From Acidipropionibacterium timonense (GTDB lineage: Bacteria > Actinomycetota > Actinomycetes > Propionibacteriales > Propionibacteriaceae), in the NCBI RefSeq assembly GCF_900605005.1, contig NZ_LR027558.1, forward strand, positions 2,092,227 to 2,136,640: 44,414 nt of DNA. The letters are read 5' to 3'. Within the stretch, counting starts at the first letter, position 1. The number at the start of each line of letters is the position of its first letter. Below are positions 7,745 to 18,638 of the stretch, in pieces. The notes below the pieces were generated by a model, which was given only the letters and a program-made list of their open reading frames with translations, did no database searches and was not told the origin of the DNA. Made by a program: the position numbers and the translations under genes.

Positions 7745-9652
7745 TCAGGCCATCCGGCCGAGGATCAGGACGAGGCCCACGAGGATGGCCCCGTAGACCA
7801 TCGTCAGGCCGTAGGTGCGTACGGACCCGTTCTGGAGCTTGCGCAGGCCGCTGGAGGCGGCGGCGACCACCCCGGCCGAGCCCATGACGAGGCCGTCGAG
7901 GACGCCCTTGTCGAGGGCCCGGACGCCGCGTCCGGTGGCCCGTGCCGGGGTCAGGACGAGGACGTCGTTGACGGTGTCGCCGTACACGTAGTTGCGGGAC
8001 GCCAAGGCCAACGGATTGCGCGTGGCCGGCTCCTCGTCGGGGACGTCCCGACGGTTGAGCAGCCAGCCCAGGAGGATGCCCAGGGCCACGACGACGAGGT
8101 TGACGATGCCGATGAGGCTCCAGTGGAAGGCCCCACCGGACTCGGCCTCGGCTCCGGTCGCCGGGGCCAGCCAGCCGAGGATCCAACCGTTCATCGCGAA
8201 TCCCATGACGATCGAGAGGATCGCCAGGATGATGAGCGGCACGGTCATCGTCAGCGGCGACTCGTGCGGGTGGACGTCGTCGCGCCACCGCTTGGACCCC
8301 AGGAAGGTGAGGACCATGAGGCGGGTCATGTAGTAGGCGGTGATGCCGGCACCGATGAGGGCCAGCAGACCGAAGACCCAGCCCTTCTCCCAGGCGGCCT
8401 CGATGATGGGGTCCTTGGAGAAGAAGCCGGAGGCACCGGGGAACCCGATGATGGCCAGGTAGCCGCAGGCGAAGGTCCAGAAGGTCACCGGCATGACCCG
8501 GGCCAGGGCCCCGAAGTGGTACATGTCGGTGTCGTCCTCGGTGCCGTGCATGACCGAGCCGGAGCCGAGGAACATGTTGGCCTTGAAGGCGCCGTGGGTG
8601 ATGAGGTGGAAGATCGCCAGGGCCGCGCCGGCCGGGCCGAGGCCCGCGGCGAGCATCATGTAGCCGATCTGCGACATCGTCGAGCCGGCCAGGACACGCT
8701 TGATGTCCTTGTGGGCCGAACCGATCCAGGCACCGGTGAGCAGGGTCACCGTACCGACGACGGCCACCGCCAGGGAGGCCGCGGCGGTGTGCGCGTAGAT
8801 GGCGTGCGACCTCACGACGAGGTAGACGCCGGCCGTGACCATCGTCGCGGCGTGGATGAGGGCCGAGACCGGGGTCGGGCCCTCCATGGCGTCCATGAGC
8901 CAGGCCTGCAGCGGCACCTGGGCCGACTTGCCGCAGGCGGCGAGCAGGAGCATGAAGCCCAGCAGGGTGGCCCAACCGCTCGACAGCCCGCCGGCGGCGG
9001 CGCTCACCTTGGCGAAGTTCACGGTGCCGAACTGGGCCAGCATGGTGAAGATCGCCATCGTCAGGCCGAGGTCGCCGACGCGGTTCATGATGAACGCCTT
9101 GTTGCCGGCCGCGGCGGCCGCCGGGCGCTGGAACCAGAACCCGATGAGGAGGTAGGAGCACAGGCCCACGCCCTCCCAACCGACGAAGAGGATGAGGTAG
9201 TTGTCGGCCAGCACGAGGGTCAACATCGAGGCGATGAAGAGGTTGAGGTAGGCGAAGAAACGACGGCGGTCGGTGTCGTGGGCCATGTAGGCGATGGCGT
9301 AGACGTGGATGAGCGAGCCGACGAAGGTCACCAGGAGGACGAAGAGGATCGACAGCTGGTCTACGAGCAGGCCGACCCGCAGATCCCACGACCCGGTGTC
9401 GATGAACGAGTACAGCGGCACCGACACCGCCCGACGGGAGGCGTCCCGCCCGAGCAGGTCGAGGAAGAGGACGAGGCCGATGACGAAGGACACCATCGGG
9501 GCGACGGTGGCCAGCAGATGGCCCCAGGCGTCACTGCGGCGTCCCAGGACGAGCAGCAGGCCGGCGACGACGAGCGGCACGGCGATCATGAGCCACGACA
9601 GGCTGAACAGACCGTCGGCCGGGACCGGAGTCACGGATTCCAGAAGGTACAC
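7745..9652 (-). CDS. nuoL: NADH-quinone oxidoreductase subunit L
   Basis: Largest antiporter-like subunit of complex I, 635 residues. It carries the distal proton channel and the lateral C-terminal helix. Signatures include FVGWEGVGLCSYLLIGFW, SAQVPLQAWLMDAMEGPTPVSALIHAATMVTAGVYL and HKDIKRVLAGSTMSQIGYM. The start is GTG with GAGGGG upstream, 11 nt after the nuoK stop. The length is normal. Confidence 0.97.
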   Translation of the reverse strand: MYLLESVTPVPADGLFSLSWLMIAVPLVVAGLLLVLGRRSDAWGHLLATVAPMVSFVIGLVLFLDLLGRDASRRAVSVPLYSFIDTGSWDLRVGLLVDQLSILFVLLVTFVGSLIHVYAIAYMAHDTDRRRFFAYLNLFIASMLTLVLADNYLILFVGWEGVGLCSYLLIGFWFQRPAAAAAGNKAFIMNRVGDLGLTMAIFTMLAQFGTVNFAKVSAAAGGLSSGWATLLGFMLLLAACGKSAQVPLQAWLMDAMEGPTPVSALIHAATMVTAGVYLVVRSHAIYAHTAAASLAVAVVGTVTLLTGAWIGSAHKDIKRVLAGSTMSQIGYMMLAAGLGPAGAALAIFHLITHGAFKANMFLGSGSVMHGTEDDTDMYHFGALARVMPVTFWTFACGYLAIIGFPGASGFFSKDPIIEAAWEKGWVFGLLALIGAGITAYYMTRLMVLTFLGSKRWRDDVHPHESPLTMTVPLIILAILSIVMGFAMNGWILGWLAPATGAEAESGGAFHWSLIGIVNLVVVALGILLGWLLNRRDVPDEEPATRNPLALASRNYVYGDTVNDVLVLTPARATGRGVRALDKGVLDGLVMGSAGVVAAASSGLRKLQNGSVRTYGLTMVYGAILVGLVLILGRMA

Positions 9653-9663
9653 GCCGACACCCC

Positions 9664-9963
9664 TCAGAACTTCAACAGGTTGGCGTCGTCGACCGAGGTC
9701 GTGCGACGGGATCGGAAGATGGTGACGATGATCGCCAGACCGATGGTCACCTCGGCGGCGGCCACGATCATGACGAAGAAGGCACCGATCTGGCCGTCAA
9801 GGGCCCCGTGGACGTGCGAGAAGGTGACGAGCACGAGGTTGGCGGCGTTGAGCATGAGCTCGACCGACATGAGCGCGACGATCGCGTTGCGCCGCAGCAG
9901 GAAGCCGAGCATCCCGATGGCGAAGAGGATCGCCGACAGGACGAGGTAGTCGTTCGGGTTCAT
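9664..9963 (-). CDS. nuoK: NADH-quinone oxidoreductase subunit K
   Basis: Small three-helix membrane subunit of complex I, 99 residues, homologous to the MrpC/ND4L subunit. The conserved membrane Glu lies in [18 protein letters not shown], and a second acidic residue lies in [14 protein letters not shown]. Its ATG overlaps the nuoJ stop by 4 nt. Confidence 0.97.
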   Translation of the reverse strand: MNPNDYLVLSAILFAIGMLGFLLRRNAIVALMSVELMLNAANLVLVTFSHVHGALDGQIGAFFVMIVAAAEVTIGLAIIVTIFRSRRTTSVDDANLLKF

Positions 9964-10802
9964 TCGAGCTCTCCTTCGACCTCGTGCCGGGCACTCGCGA
10001 TGGAGGCGAAGGTGCTCTGGGTGGGCGCCTTGAGCTCTCCGGCGTCGATGATGCCGCCACGCGAGCGGATGGCCTGCGAGATGGAGTCGGGGGCGGGGGT
10101 GCCGTCGGGCAGCAGCGCCGGGGCACCGATGGCATTGCTCCGGGCGAAGACGCCGGGGCTGGGCTTGGAGGCGAGCTGCTCACCGCGGGTGAGGTAGGCC
10201 TCCATGCGGTCGGCCAGACGCTCCTTCTGGCCCTTCTTGCGACGCAGCCGTTCACCGTGGGCCAGGACCATGGTGCCGATGGCCGCGGTGATGAGCAGCG
10301 CCGAGGTCGCCTCGAAGGGGATGACGTACTGGGTGAAGATGAGCTCGGCCACCGAGTGGACGTTGTCCCCACCGGCCGCATTGGCCTTGTCGAGCCCGAC
10401 CGCGGCGTCCTGCCCGATGCTCGCCACCGTCACCGCGTGGCCGACGGCCACGATGAGCATCGCCGCGATGCCCAGCGCGGCGACGACCGAGGCGACCCGG
10501 TGACCCTTGAGGGTCTCGACGATCGAGTCGGTGGTGTCGACGCCGACGAGCATGACGACGAAGAGGAAGAGCATGAGGATCGCGCCGGTGTAGACGATGA
10601 TCTGCACGACGAAGAGGAACGGTGCCTGGAGGCTGGCGTACTGCACCGCCAGGCACACCATGACGACGGCCAAGGACAGGGCCGAGTGCACCGGCTTGCG
10701 GGCCAGGACCATGGCCAGGGCGGCCAGCACCATGATCGGCGCCAACAGCCAGAAGGCCACCTGGGATCCGGTGACCAGAGGTGCCACCATGAGCGGGTTC
10801 AT
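9960..10802 (-). CDS. nuoJ: NADH-quinone oxidoreductase subunit J
   Basis: Five-helix membrane subunit (ND6 homologue) that couples quinone reduction to proton movement. The core with [23 protein letters not shown] is typical. At 280 residues it is about 110 longer than the E. coli protein, because of a polar C-terminal tail after the last helix. Such tails are usual in actinobacterial NuoJ. It overlaps nuoI and nuoK by 4 nt each. Confidence 0.96.
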   Translation of the reverse strand: MNPLMVAPLVTGSQVAFWLLAPIMVLAALAMVLARKPVHSALSLAVVMVCLAVQYASLQAPFLFVVQIIVYTGAILMLFLFVVMLVGVDTTDSIVETLKGHRVASVVAALGIAAMLIVAVGHAVTVASIGQDAAVGLDKANAAGGDNVHSVAELIFTQYVIPFEATSALLITAAIGTMVLAHGERLRRKKGQKERLADRMEAYLTRGEQLASKPSPGVFARSNAIGAPALLPDGTPAPDSISQAIRSRGGIIDAGELKAPTQSTFASIASARHEVEGELE

Positions 10803-11386
10803 CGGGTCGCCCCCTGGGAGTCATGGGCCTCGTCGGAGCGGGTCCGCGCCGACCGGGTGGGGGCACCCGTGCGGGTGTCCGGCTGGCCGGTGGGCGGCAG
10901 GCCGAGGAAGTAGTCCTTCTCGTCGTCACCGAGACGACGCGGATGGGGCGGCTGCTCCATGCCGGAGACCAGCGGGGCGAGGAGCTCGTCCTTGGTCCAG
11001 ATGTGCTTGGCACGGGTCGTGTCGGCCATCTTGAAGTCGTTGGTCATGGTGAGGGCCCGCGTCGGGCAGGCCTCGATGCACATGCCGCAGAGGATGCACC
11101 GCAGGTAGTTGATCTGGTACACCCGGCCGTACCGCTCGCCGGGCGAGTACCTCTCGTCCTCGGTGTTCGAGGCGCCCTCGACGTAGATGGCGTCGGCGGG
11201 GCAGGCCCAGGCGCACAGCTCGCAGCCGACGCACTTCTCGAGTCCGTCGGGCCAGCGGTTGAGCTGGTGGCGCCCGTGGAAGCGGGGCGCCATGACCTTC
11301 TCCTTGCCCTTCTGCGGGTATCCTTGGGTGAAGGTCTTGCGGAACATCGTCCGGAAGGTGATTCCGAACCCGGTCCAGGCTCCCAT
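10799..11386 (-). CDS. nuoI: NADH-quinone oxidoreductase subunit I (8Fe ferredoxin-like)
   Basis: Peripheral subunit of 195 residues carrying clusters N6a and N6b. Two CxxCxxCxxxCP motifs are seen, [12 protein letters not shown] at 52-63 and [12 protein letters not shown] at 97-108. The ATG at 11386 overlaps the nuoH stop as TGATG; a longer frame reaching into nuoH is spurious. A C-terminal tail of about 60 residues goes beyond the E. coli length. Confidence 0.96.
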   Translation of the reverse strand: MGAWTGFGITFRTMFRKTFTQGYPQKGKEKVMAPRFHGRHQLNRWPDGLEKCVGCELCAWACPADAIYVEGASNTEDERYSPGERYGRVYQINYLRCILCGMCIEACPTRALTMTNDFKMADTTRAKHIWTKDELLAPLVSGMEQPPHPRRLGDDEKDYFLGLPPTGQPDTRTGAPTRSARTRSDEAHDSQGATR

Positions 11387-12720
11387 CAGTTCTCTCCCCT
11401 CATGGTCGCTCCGGTGGTCGGTGTCGGCTCCTCGGTCGTCCCGGACAGCACGCGGGTGCCGGACAGGCTCTGGCCGGGCAGCGGGGGCACCGGGTAGCCG
11501 CCGGCGAAGGCGTCGAACGGCGCCTCGGTCGCGACCGGCTCCGGCTTCTCCTTGCCGCCGAGGAAGAGGTAGGCCAGCAGGGCCAGGACGACGACGCCGA
11601 GGATGACGACGAAGATCGGGCTGCCGAACCATCCCTGGTCACCCGCGGTGCGCATGAGCGCCACGAGGAGCACCCACACCAGGGAGATCGGGATGAGCGC
11701 CTTCCAGCCCATCTGCATGTAGTGGTCGTAGCGGAAGCGCGGCAGCGCACCGCGCACCCACACGAAGAAGAAGATGACGAGCTGGGCCTTGATGAAGAAC
11801 CACAGCAGCCCCCACCAACCCTGGTCGATGAAGGCCAGGTGGTTGAACGGCCACGGGGCCCGGTAGCCCCCGAGGAAGAGGGTGACGCAGACCGCCGAGA
11901 GGGTCGCCATGTTGATGTACTCGGCGAGGTAGTACATGCCGTACGGAAAGCCGGAGTACTCGGTGCTGAACCCGGAGACGAGTTCCGACTCGCACTCGGG
12001 CATGTCGAACGGGGTGCGGTTCGACTCGCCGAGCATCGTGATGACGTAGATGACGAAGCTCGGGGCCAGGAGCAACCAGTAGTGCCCGGGGATGCCGGTG
12101 CTGAAGCTGCCCAGCATGATCGGGCGGGCCTGGGCGGTGACGATGCCGGAGGTCGACATCGTCCCGGAGAACATGAAGACCGCGACGAGGGACAGGCCCA
12201 TGGCCACCTCGTAGGAGATCATCGAGGCCGAGGAGCGCAGGGCACCGAGCAGCGAGTAGCTGCCGGCCGAGGACCACCCGGCCAGGACGATGCCGTAGAC
12301 GCCGATCGACGAGATCGCGATGATGAAGAGGACGGCCACCGGCACGTCGGTCACCTGGAGGTTGGTCTGGTGGCCGAACATCGAGACCCGTCCGCCCAGC
12401 GGGATGACCGCCCAGGAGCTGAAGCAGGCGATGCCGGCGATGACCGGGGCGAGGTTGAAGACGAACTTGTCGGCCCCCTTGGGGGTGATCATCTCCTTGA
12501 AGACGAGCTTGAGGCCGTCACCGACGGCCTGGAAGACGCCGCCGGCCCAGGCCGAGTTCATGACCGGTCCGATGCGGTTCTGCATCTTGCCGAGGACCCG
12601 ACGCTCGAACCACACGTTGAAAATGGTCCAGGCGAGCAGGATGACGAACAGGACGACGACCTTGATGAGGACGAGCCACCAGGGATCGGTGCCGAAGGGG
12701 GCCACATCGAGGGGACTCAT
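11386..12720 (-). CDS. nuoH: NADH-quinone oxidoreductase subunit H
   Basis: Membrane subunit of 444 residues that helps form the quinone-binding pocket. The conserved acidic loop [21 protein letters not shown] is intact, as are [12 protein letters not shown] and [19 protein letters not shown] Pro/Thr-rich C-terminal tail of roughly 70 residues follows the last helix; this is common in actinobacteria. It overlaps nuoG (ATGA) and nuoI (TGATG). Confidence 0.97.
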   Translation of the reverse strand: MSPLDVAPFGTDPWWLVLIKVVVLFVILLAWTIFNVWFERRVLGKMQNRIGPVMNSAWAGGVFQAVGDGLKLVFKEMITPKGADKFVFNLAPVIAGIACFSSWAVIPLGGRVSMFGHQTNLQVTDVPVAVLFIIAISSIGVYGIVLAGWSSAGSYSLLGALRSSASMISYEVAMGLSLVAVFMFSGTMSTSGIVTAQARPIMLGSFSTGIPGHYWLLLAPSFVIYVITMLGESNRTPFDMPECESELVSGFSTEYSGFPYGMYYLAEYINMATLSAVCVTLFLGGYRAPWPFNHLAFIDQGWWGLLWFFIKAQLVIFFFVWVRGALPRFRYDHYMQMGWKALIPISLVWVLLVALMRTAGDQGWFGSPIFVVILGVVVLALLAYLFLGGKEKPEPVATEAPFDAFAGGYPVPPLPGQSLSGTRVLSGTTEEPTPTTGATMRGEN

Positions 12721-15173
12721 GCCACACCTCCCTCACTGAGATCCGACTTCGGGGTCTTGTCGACGCTGACCCGGACGACGTCGCCGAGGGCCAGGCCGGT
12801 GGTCTGCACGAGCGGGGTCCCGGGATGGGCGGGCACCCACACGGCGCCGTCGACCATCGTCGGCTCGACCTCGACGGGCAACTCGACGGAGCGCCCGGCG
12901 TCTCCGAGGACGACGAGGTCGCCCGTGACGGCCCCGAGCTCGTCCGCGGTGCGCTGACCGATCCGGGCGACGAGCGGACGAGCGGTGGCGCGCAGCGCCT
13001 CCTCCCCGTCCAGACAGGCGGAGTCGTCGAGGAGTTCGCGCCAGGTGTCGAGGACGAGGCCCCCGACCTGTGCCGAGGCCGCGTCGTCATCGGACCTCGC
13101 GGGGGCCGTGACGACGTCGACGCGCTGCCCGGTCCACGGTCCGATCTCCTGCCAGGCCTCGTGGGCCTCGACGACGGTCCGGAACCCCAGCGGGGTGCCC
13201 ATGGCGTCGGCCAGGGCGGCCAGCACCCGGATCTCGTTCATCGGGGTGGCGGGCTGCCGGTTGACGACCCGCACCCGACCCGGTCGGTGCTCCCAGTTGA
13301 GGAAGGTGCCTGAGGTCTCCTCGAGCAGGCTCACCGGAAGGACGACGTCGGCCCGCTGGGCGACCTCGCTGAGTCGCTGTTCGAGGCTCACGAGGAAGCC
13401 GACCCCCTCGAGGGCGGCGCGGGCGGCGTCCGGATCGGGCAGGTCGGCGGGCTGGACGCCGGAGACGAGCAGGGCGCCCAGCGTGCCGTCGGCTGCACCG
13501 GCCAGCATCCCGGCAGTGTCCAGGCCCTCGGTCGCGGGCAACTGGTCGACGCCCCAGGCGGCGGCCAGGTCGACGCGGGCGGCGGCGTCGGCCACCGGGC
13601 GTCCACCGGGCAGCAGCGAGGGCAGGCACCCGGCCTCGACCGCACCGACCTCACCGGCACGACGCGGCACCCAGGCCAGCCGGGCACCGTGTTCACGGCA
13701 CAGGTCGACGACGGCGCCCAGGGTTCCGGGGACCGCAGCGGCCCGCTCCCCCACGAGAATGATCGTCTCGGCGTCGACGAGGCCGTCGGCACCGAGCCGC
13801 TCCAGCGATGCAGGCTCCTCACCGGGCAGGGTCGGCACGAGCGTGGCGCCCATCTTCACCGACCCACGCGAGAGGTGGGTGCCCAGGACGTGCACCGGCA
13901 GGTGCTTCTTGCGCCAGGCCTTGCGCAGCCGCAGGAAGATGATGGGGCACTCGTCCTCGGGCTCCAGGTCGACGAGGACGACCTTGCCGGCCCGCTCGAG
14001 GTCGGCGTACTGGACCGACTCGGCAAGTTGACGTCCGGCCACCTGCGAGGCGAGGAAGGACTCCTCCTCGGCGCTGGCGACGCGGGCCCGGAAGTCGATG
14101 TCGTTGGTGCCCAGGACGGTCCGGGCGAATCGCGACCATGCGAGGTTCGTCTCGACCGTGAGGCGGCCACCGGTGAGGACGCCGACCCGTCCGGCGGCCT
14201 TGAGCCCGGTGACGGCGGCGTCGATGGCCTCGGCCCAGGAGGCCGGGCGCAGGACGCCGTCCTGGCGCACCAAGGGCGTCGTCACCCGGTCGTCACCGCG
14301 GCCGGAGACGAAACCGAAGCGGCCGCGGTCGCAACTCCACTCCTCGTTGACCTCGGGCAGGTCGCCTGCCTGACGGCGCATGACCTTGTAGTGCCGGTGG
14401 TCGGTGCGCAGCTCGCACCCGGCGGCGCAGTTCTCGCAGGTCGTCTTCGTCGAGACGAGGTCGAACGGGCGGCTGCGGAACCGGTAGGCCTCACTGGTGA
14501 GGGCACCGACCGGGCAGATCTGGATGACATTGCCCGAGAAGTACGAGTCGTACGGGTGCTGCGCGTAGGCGCCGATCTGCGAGACGGCGCCGCGCTCCTG
14601 GAGGTTGATGAACGGGTCGCCGGCGATCTGGTCGGAGAACCTCGTGCACCGCTGGCAGAGGATGCAGCGCTCACGGTCGAGGAGGATCTGCGCCGAGATG
14701 TTGATCGGCTTGGGGTAGGTCCGCTTGACGCCGCCGTACCGCGACTCCCCCCGACCGTGCGACATCGACTGGTTCTGCAACGGGCACTCGCCGCCCTTGT
14801 CGCAGATGGGGCAGTCCAGCGGGTGGTTGATGAGGAGGAACTCGAGCATCCCCTCCTGGGCCTTGCGGGCCACCGGGGAGGAGTCGGCGGTGTTGACGAC
14901 CATGCCCTCGGCCACCGGCATGGTGCAGGCGGGCTGCGGCTTGGGGAAGCCGCGACCGTTGCCGGCGTCGGGGATGTCGACGAGGCACTCACGGCAGGCG
15001 CCGGCCGGGTCGAGGAGGGGATGGTCGCAGAACCGCGGGATGACGGTGCCCACGGTCTCGGCGGCGCGGATGATGAGGGTGCCCTTGGGCACGCTCACCG
15101 GTCGGCCGTCGATGGTGAGGGTGACGAGGTCCTCCTTGGGGACGACGTCGCCGGTCTTGGTGTCGACGCTCAT
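12717..15173 (-). CDS. nuoG: NADH-quinone oxidoreductase subunit G
   Basis: Largest peripheral subunit, 818 residues. An N-terminal [2Fe-2S] ferredoxin domain has Cys at 49, 60, 63 and 83. It is followed by the His/Cys cluster region (CPICDKGGECPLQ), a CILCQRCTRF motif, and CENCAAGC at the entry to the molybdopterin-oxidoreductase-like domain. That domain is expected to be structural here. The true start is the ATG at 15173 (MSVDTKTGD), which overlaps the nuoF stop as ATGA; the frame stays open upstream only by chance. Confidence 0.96.
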   Translation of the reverse strand: MSVDTKTGDVVPKEDLVTLTIDGRPVSVPKGTLIIRAAETVGTVIPRFCDHPLLDPAGACRECLVDIPDAGNGRGFPKPQPACTMPVAEGMVVNTADSSPVARKAQEGMLEFLLINHPLDCPICDKGGECPLQNQSMSHGRGESRYGGVKRTYPKPINISAQILLDRERCILCQRCTRFSDQIAGDPFINLQERGAVSQIGAYAQHPYDSYFSGNVIQICPVGALTSEAYRFRSRPFDLVSTKTTCENCAAGCELRTDHRHYKVMRRQAGDLPEVNEEWSCDRGRFGFVSGRGDDRVTTPLVRQDGVLRPASWAEAIDAAVTGLKAAGRVGVLTGGRLTVETNLAWSRFARTVLGTNDIDFRARVASAEEESFLASQVAGRQLAESVQYADLERAGKVVLVDLEPEDECPIIFLRLRKAWRKKHLPVHVLGTHLSRGSVKMGATLVPTLPGEEPASLERLGADGLVDAETIILVGERAAAVPGTLGAVVDLCREHGARLAWVPRRAGEVGAVEAGCLPSLLPGGRPVADAAARVDLAAAWGVDQLPATEGLDTAGMLAGAADGTLGALLVSGVQPADLPDPDAARAALEGVGFLVSLEQRLSEVAQRADVVLPVSLLEETSGTFLNWEHRPGRVRVVNRQPATPMNEIRVLAALADAMGTPLGFRTVVEAHEAWQEIGPWTGQRVDVVTAPARSDDDAASAQVGGLVLDTWRELLDDSACLDGEEALRATARPLVARIGQRTADELGAVTGDLVVLGDAGRSVELPVEVEPTMVDGAVWVPAHPGTPLVQTTGLALGDVVRVSVDKTPKSDLSEGGVA

Positions 15174-16537
15174 GCCTTGACTCCGAACTCGTTGACGGCG
15201 CCACCGTGGAGGTCCTCCGCGGTGTAGATGGCGCTCCTCTCGTACGGCAACAGCTCCCAGGCCGGGGTGCCGTGGCATCCGGCCTCGAACTCCTCGCGGA
15301 AGTGACCGACCGCGCCGCGCACACAGCCGACGGCGCCGTCGGCCAGGGCGCAGAAGGACCGGCCACCGATGTTGTCGGCCACGTCGAGCAGCTTGTCGAC
15401 GTCGCCCTCCTCGCCCTTGCCGGCCTCGATCTTGCGGAGCATCTGGACGAGCCACCAGGTGCCCTCGCGACACGGGGTGCACTTGCCGCAGGACTCGTGC
15501 TTGTAGAACTCGACCCACCTCAGGGTGGCGCGCACCACCGAGGTCGTCTCGTCGAAGCACTGCAGGGCCTTGGTGCCGAGCATCGTCCTGGCCCCGGCCA
15601 TCGACTCGTAGTCGAGCGGCAGGTCGATGTCGTCGGCGGTGAGGATCGGCGTCGAGGACCCGCCCGGAGTGAAGAACTTGAGCTGGTGACCCTCACGCAT
15701 GCCGCCGGACAGGTCGAGCAGCTCGCGCAGGGTGATGCCCATCGGTGCCTCGAACTGGCCGGGGTTGGCGACATGGCCGGACAGCGAGTACATGGTGAAA
15801 CCGTCCGACTTCTCGGTGCCCATCGCCTTGAACCAGTCGCGTCCGTTGCGCAGGATCGCCGGGACCGAGGAGATCGACTCGACGTTGTTGATGACCGTCG
15901 GGCTGGCGTAGAGGCCGGCGACCGCCGGGAAGGGCGGACGCAGCCGAGGCTGACCGCGTCGACCCTCGAGCGAGTCGAGCAGGGCGGTCTCCTCGCCGCA
16001 GATGTAGGCCCCCGCACCGGCGTGGACGACGACGTCGAGGTCGTAGCCCGAGCCGAGGATGTTGGTGCCGATGTAGCCGGCCGAGTAGGCCTCCCGGACC
16101 GCCTGCTGCACCCGTCGGATGACGTGCAGCACCTCGCCGCGGACGTAGATGAACGCCATCTTCGCCTTGATGGCGTAGGAGGCGATGATGACCCCTTCGA
16201 CGAGGGTGTGCGGGGAGGCCATCATGAGCGGCATGTCCTTGCACGTGCCCGGCTCCGACTCGTCACCGTTGACGACGAGATAGGTGGGGTTCGGGTTGCC
16301 CTTGGGGACGAAGGACCACTTCATGCCGGTCGGGAAGCCGGCACCGCCACGGCCGCGCAGGTTGGCGTCCTTGACCAGCGCGGTCACCGCGTCGGGGTCC
16401 ATGGCCAGGGCCTTGCGCAGGCCGTCGTAGCCACCTCGGCGCTCGTAGTTGGACAGCTTCCACGACCGCTCGTCGGCCCAGTTGGCCGAGAGGATCGGGG
16501 TGATGCGGGCCGGGCCCGCCGTCGTCTCGACGCTCAC
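15170..16537 (-). CDS. nuoF: NADH-quinone oxidoreductase subunit F (NADH-binding)
   Basis: Flavoprotein of 455 residues where NADH is oxidised. It has the nucleotide/FMN glycine-rich motif GRGGAGFPTG at 62-71, the GAGAYICGEETAL segment, and four N3-cluster cysteines (ESCGKCTPCREG, Cys 350/353/356, plus Cys 396). GTG start overlapping the nuoE stop as GTGA. Confidence 0.97.
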   Translation of the reverse strand: MSVETTAGPARITPILSANWADERSWKLSNYERRGGYDGLRKALAMDPDAVTALVKDANLRGRGGAGFPTGMKWSFVPKGNPNPTYLVVNGDESEPGTCKDMPLMMASPHTLVEGVIIASYAIKAKMAFIYVRGEVLHVIRRVQQAVREAYSAGYIGTNILGSGYDLDVVVHAGAGAYICGEETALLDSLEGRRGQPRLRPPFPAVAGLYASPTVINNVESISSVPAILRNGRDWFKAMGTEKSDGFTMYSLSGHVANPGQFEAPMGITLRELLDLSGGMREGHQLKFFTPGGSSTPILTADDIDLPLDYESMAGARTMLGTKALQCFDETTSVVRATLRWVEFYKHESCGKCTPCREGTWWLVQMLRKIEAGKGEEGDVDKLLDVADNIGGRSFCALADGAVGCVRGAVGHFREEFEAGCHGTPAWELLPYERSAIYTAEDLHGGAVNEFGVKA

Positions 16538-17301
16538 TTCTGCTCCTCCGTCGACTCGGGAGCCCTGACGTCCTCGGGGTTCGGGGCGCTCCAGCCGCGC
16601 TCGTTGGCGATGCGCAGGCCGCGCAGCGAGGCCTCACCGGCCGAGGGACCCTCGTCGGCACGCCCGTCGGGGAACCCGGCCAGGACGCGCTCGGCCTCCT
16701 TCCAGCTCGTGATCGTGGCGCCGCGGGTGGCGTGGACCTCCTGCCCGGCGGCCAGGGCGTCGAGGATCTCCTCGGCCCGGGCCGGAGTCATGTTGTCCAT
16801 GTACTCCCAGTTGACCATCATGATCGGCGCGAAGTCGCACGCGGCATTGCACTCGACCCGCTCGAGGGAGAACATCCCGTCGGGGGTCGTCTCCCCCTCC
16901 TTGATGCCGAGCTTGCGCTCGACCCGCTCGAGGAGGACGTCGCCGCCGAGGATGGCGCACAGGGCCGTAGTGCACACCCCGATGTGGTGGCGCCCGGCCG
17001 GGCGACGCTTGTACATCGTGTAGAAGGTCGCCACCCCGCTGACCTGGGCCTCGGTGATCCCGATGACCTGGGCGCAGGCGGTGATGCCGGCCGGGGAGAC
17101 CCGCCCGTCGACCGACTGCACGAGGTGCAGCATCGGCAGCAGGGCCGATCGGGGGTCCGGGTACCGGGCCGCCAGCGACCTCATCTCCTCGAGGGTCTGC
17201 TCGGTGATGTTCGTCGACTGGTCGGTCTGGTCGACGCCGCCCGAGCCGGTGAAGTCCGAGTGGAACTCCTCGGAGTACGGGTAGTGGAACTCTTCGCTCA
17301 T
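16534..17301 (-). CDS. nuoE: NADH-quinone oxidoreductase subunit E
   Basis: Thioredoxin-like [2Fe-2S] subunit (cluster N1a), 255 residues. The four ligands are Cys 110, 115, 151 and 155, in CTTALC and CNAAC. The N-terminus (about 35 residues) and a C-terminal extension of about 60 residues make it longer than the E. coli protein of about 166. It overlaps nuoD and nuoF by 4 nt. Confidence 0.96.
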   Translation of the reverse strand: MSEEFHYPYSEEFHSDFTGSGGVDQTDQSTNITEQTLEEMRSLAARYPDPRSALLPMLHLVQSVDGRVSPAGITACAQVIGITEAQVSGVATFYTMYKRRPAGRHHIGVCTTALCAILGGDVLLERVERKLGIKEGETTPDGMFSLERVECNAACDFAPIMMVNWEYMDNMTPARAEEILDALAAGQEVHATRGATITSWKEAERVLAGFPDGRADEGPSAGEASLRGLRIANERGWSAPNPEDVRAPESTEEQK

Positions 17302-18638
17302 CGGTCGACCCCTCCCATGACCGGATCGATGGACGCCAGCGCCGGGACGACGTCGGAGAGCATGCCGCCCTCACACATCGCCGGCAGGGACTGCACGTGG
17401 ATGAATCCCGGGTCGCGCAGGTGCGACCGGTAGGGACGCACCCCACCGTCGGAGACGAGGTGGCAGCCGAGCTCGCCGCCGGCACCCTCGATGCCCTGGT
17501 ACACCTGACCGGCCGGCACCCGGAAGCCCTCGGTGATGATCTTGAAGTGGTGGATGAGGGCCTCCATGGACTCACCCATGATGTGCTTGATGTGCTCGTT
17601 CGAGTTGCCCTGGCCGTCGGCCCCGATGGCCAGCTCGGAGGGCCAGGCGATGTGCGGGTCGTCGACCATGTGGCGCTGGCCCTTCGTCGCCTCGAGCTTC
17701 TTGAGCACCTGCTTGAGGATGCGGACCGACTGGTTCATCTCCTCGAGGCGGATGACGAAGCGGCCGTAGCAGTCGCAGCTGTCGGCGGTCGGCACGTCGA
17801 ACTCGTAGTCCTCGAACCCGCAGTAGGGCTGGGCCTTGCGCAGGTCCCACGGCAGTCCGGTCGAGCGCAGGGTCGGGCCGGTGACGCCCAGGGCCATGCA
17901 GCCGGCCAGGTCGAGGTAGGCGACGTCCTTCATCCGGGCCTTGAAGATGGGGTTGGCCAGGGTGAAGTCACCGATCTCGTGGAGGTTTCCCTCCATCCGC
18001 ACGATGAGGTCGCGCAGCAGGTCCATGCCGTTGTCGGGCAGGTCGGTGGCGGTGCCGCCGGGACGGATCCAGGCGTTGTTCATGCGCAGGCCGGTGACGG
18101 CCTGGTTGAACTCCAGGCAGATCTCGCGCTCGCGCAGGCCGACCTCGGCCACCGAGCTGGCACCCAGCTCGAGGGAGCCGGTGCCCACGGCGATGAGGTG
18201 CGAGGAGATGCGGTTGATCTCGGTGATCATGACGCGCAGCGCCTGGGCGCGCTCGGTCACCTGGTCGGTGATGCCCAGGAGCTTCTCGACCGCCAGACAG
18301 TAGACGAGCTCGTTGAAGAAGTTCGCGACGTAGTTGGCGCGGGTCATGAAGGTGACGCCCTGGGTCCAGGTGCGGTACTCCATGTTCTTCTCGATGCCGG
18401 TGTGGAGGAAGCCGATGCCGACCTTGATGTCGGAGACGGTCTCGCCGTCCAGCTCGAGGATGAGGCGCATGACGCCGTGGGTCGACGGGTGCGAGGGACC
18501 GAAGTTGATGACGACGGTCTCGTCACCCCGCTCGGCGGCCTCGGCGACGATCTGGTCCCAGTCCCCACCCTGGGTGAGGTACTCCTGAGGCCCCTCGGCC
18601 ACGTTCGTGGCCCGGTCACTCATGTGGTTCTCGCTCAT
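17298..18638 (-). CDS. nuoD: NADH-quinone oxidoreductase subunit D
   Basis: 49-kDa-type subunit of 446 residues lining the quinone site. Family landmarks are [40 protein letters not shown], and the C-terminal [12 protein letters not shown] and DPVMGGVDR. The start is the ATG at 18638, overlapping the nuoC stop (TGATG) with AGGAG nine bases upstream. An alternative ATG at 18623 would remove five residues. The reading frame extends upstream through nuoC but only as a shadow. Confidence 0.96.
   Translation of the reverse strand: MSENHMSDRATNVAEGPQEYLTQGGDWDQIVAEAAERGDETVVINFGPSHPSTHGVMRLILELDGETVSDIKVGIGFLHTGIEKNMEYRTWTQGVTFMTRANYVANFFNELVYCLAVEKLLGITDQVTERAQALRVMITEINRISSHLIAVGTGSLELGASSVAEVGLREREICLEFNQAVTGLRMNNAWIRPGGTATDLPDNGMDLLRDLIVRMEGNLHEIGDFTLANPIFKARMKDVAYLDLAGCMALGVTGPTLRSTGLPWDLRKAQPYCGFEDYEFDVPTADSCDCYGRFVIRLEEMNQSVRILKQVLKKLEATKGQRHMVDDPHIAWPSELAIGADGQGNSNEHIKHIMGESMEALIHHFKIITEGFRVPAGQVYQGIEGAGGELGCHLVSDGGVRPYRSHLRDPGFIHVQSLPAMCEGGMLSDVVPALASIDPVMGGVDR

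Noticed and set aside
15174-15560. Upstream extension of the nuoG frame
   Set aside because: It lies inside nuoF in another frame. The ATG at 15173 overlaps the nuoF stop and gives the usual NuoG N-terminus.
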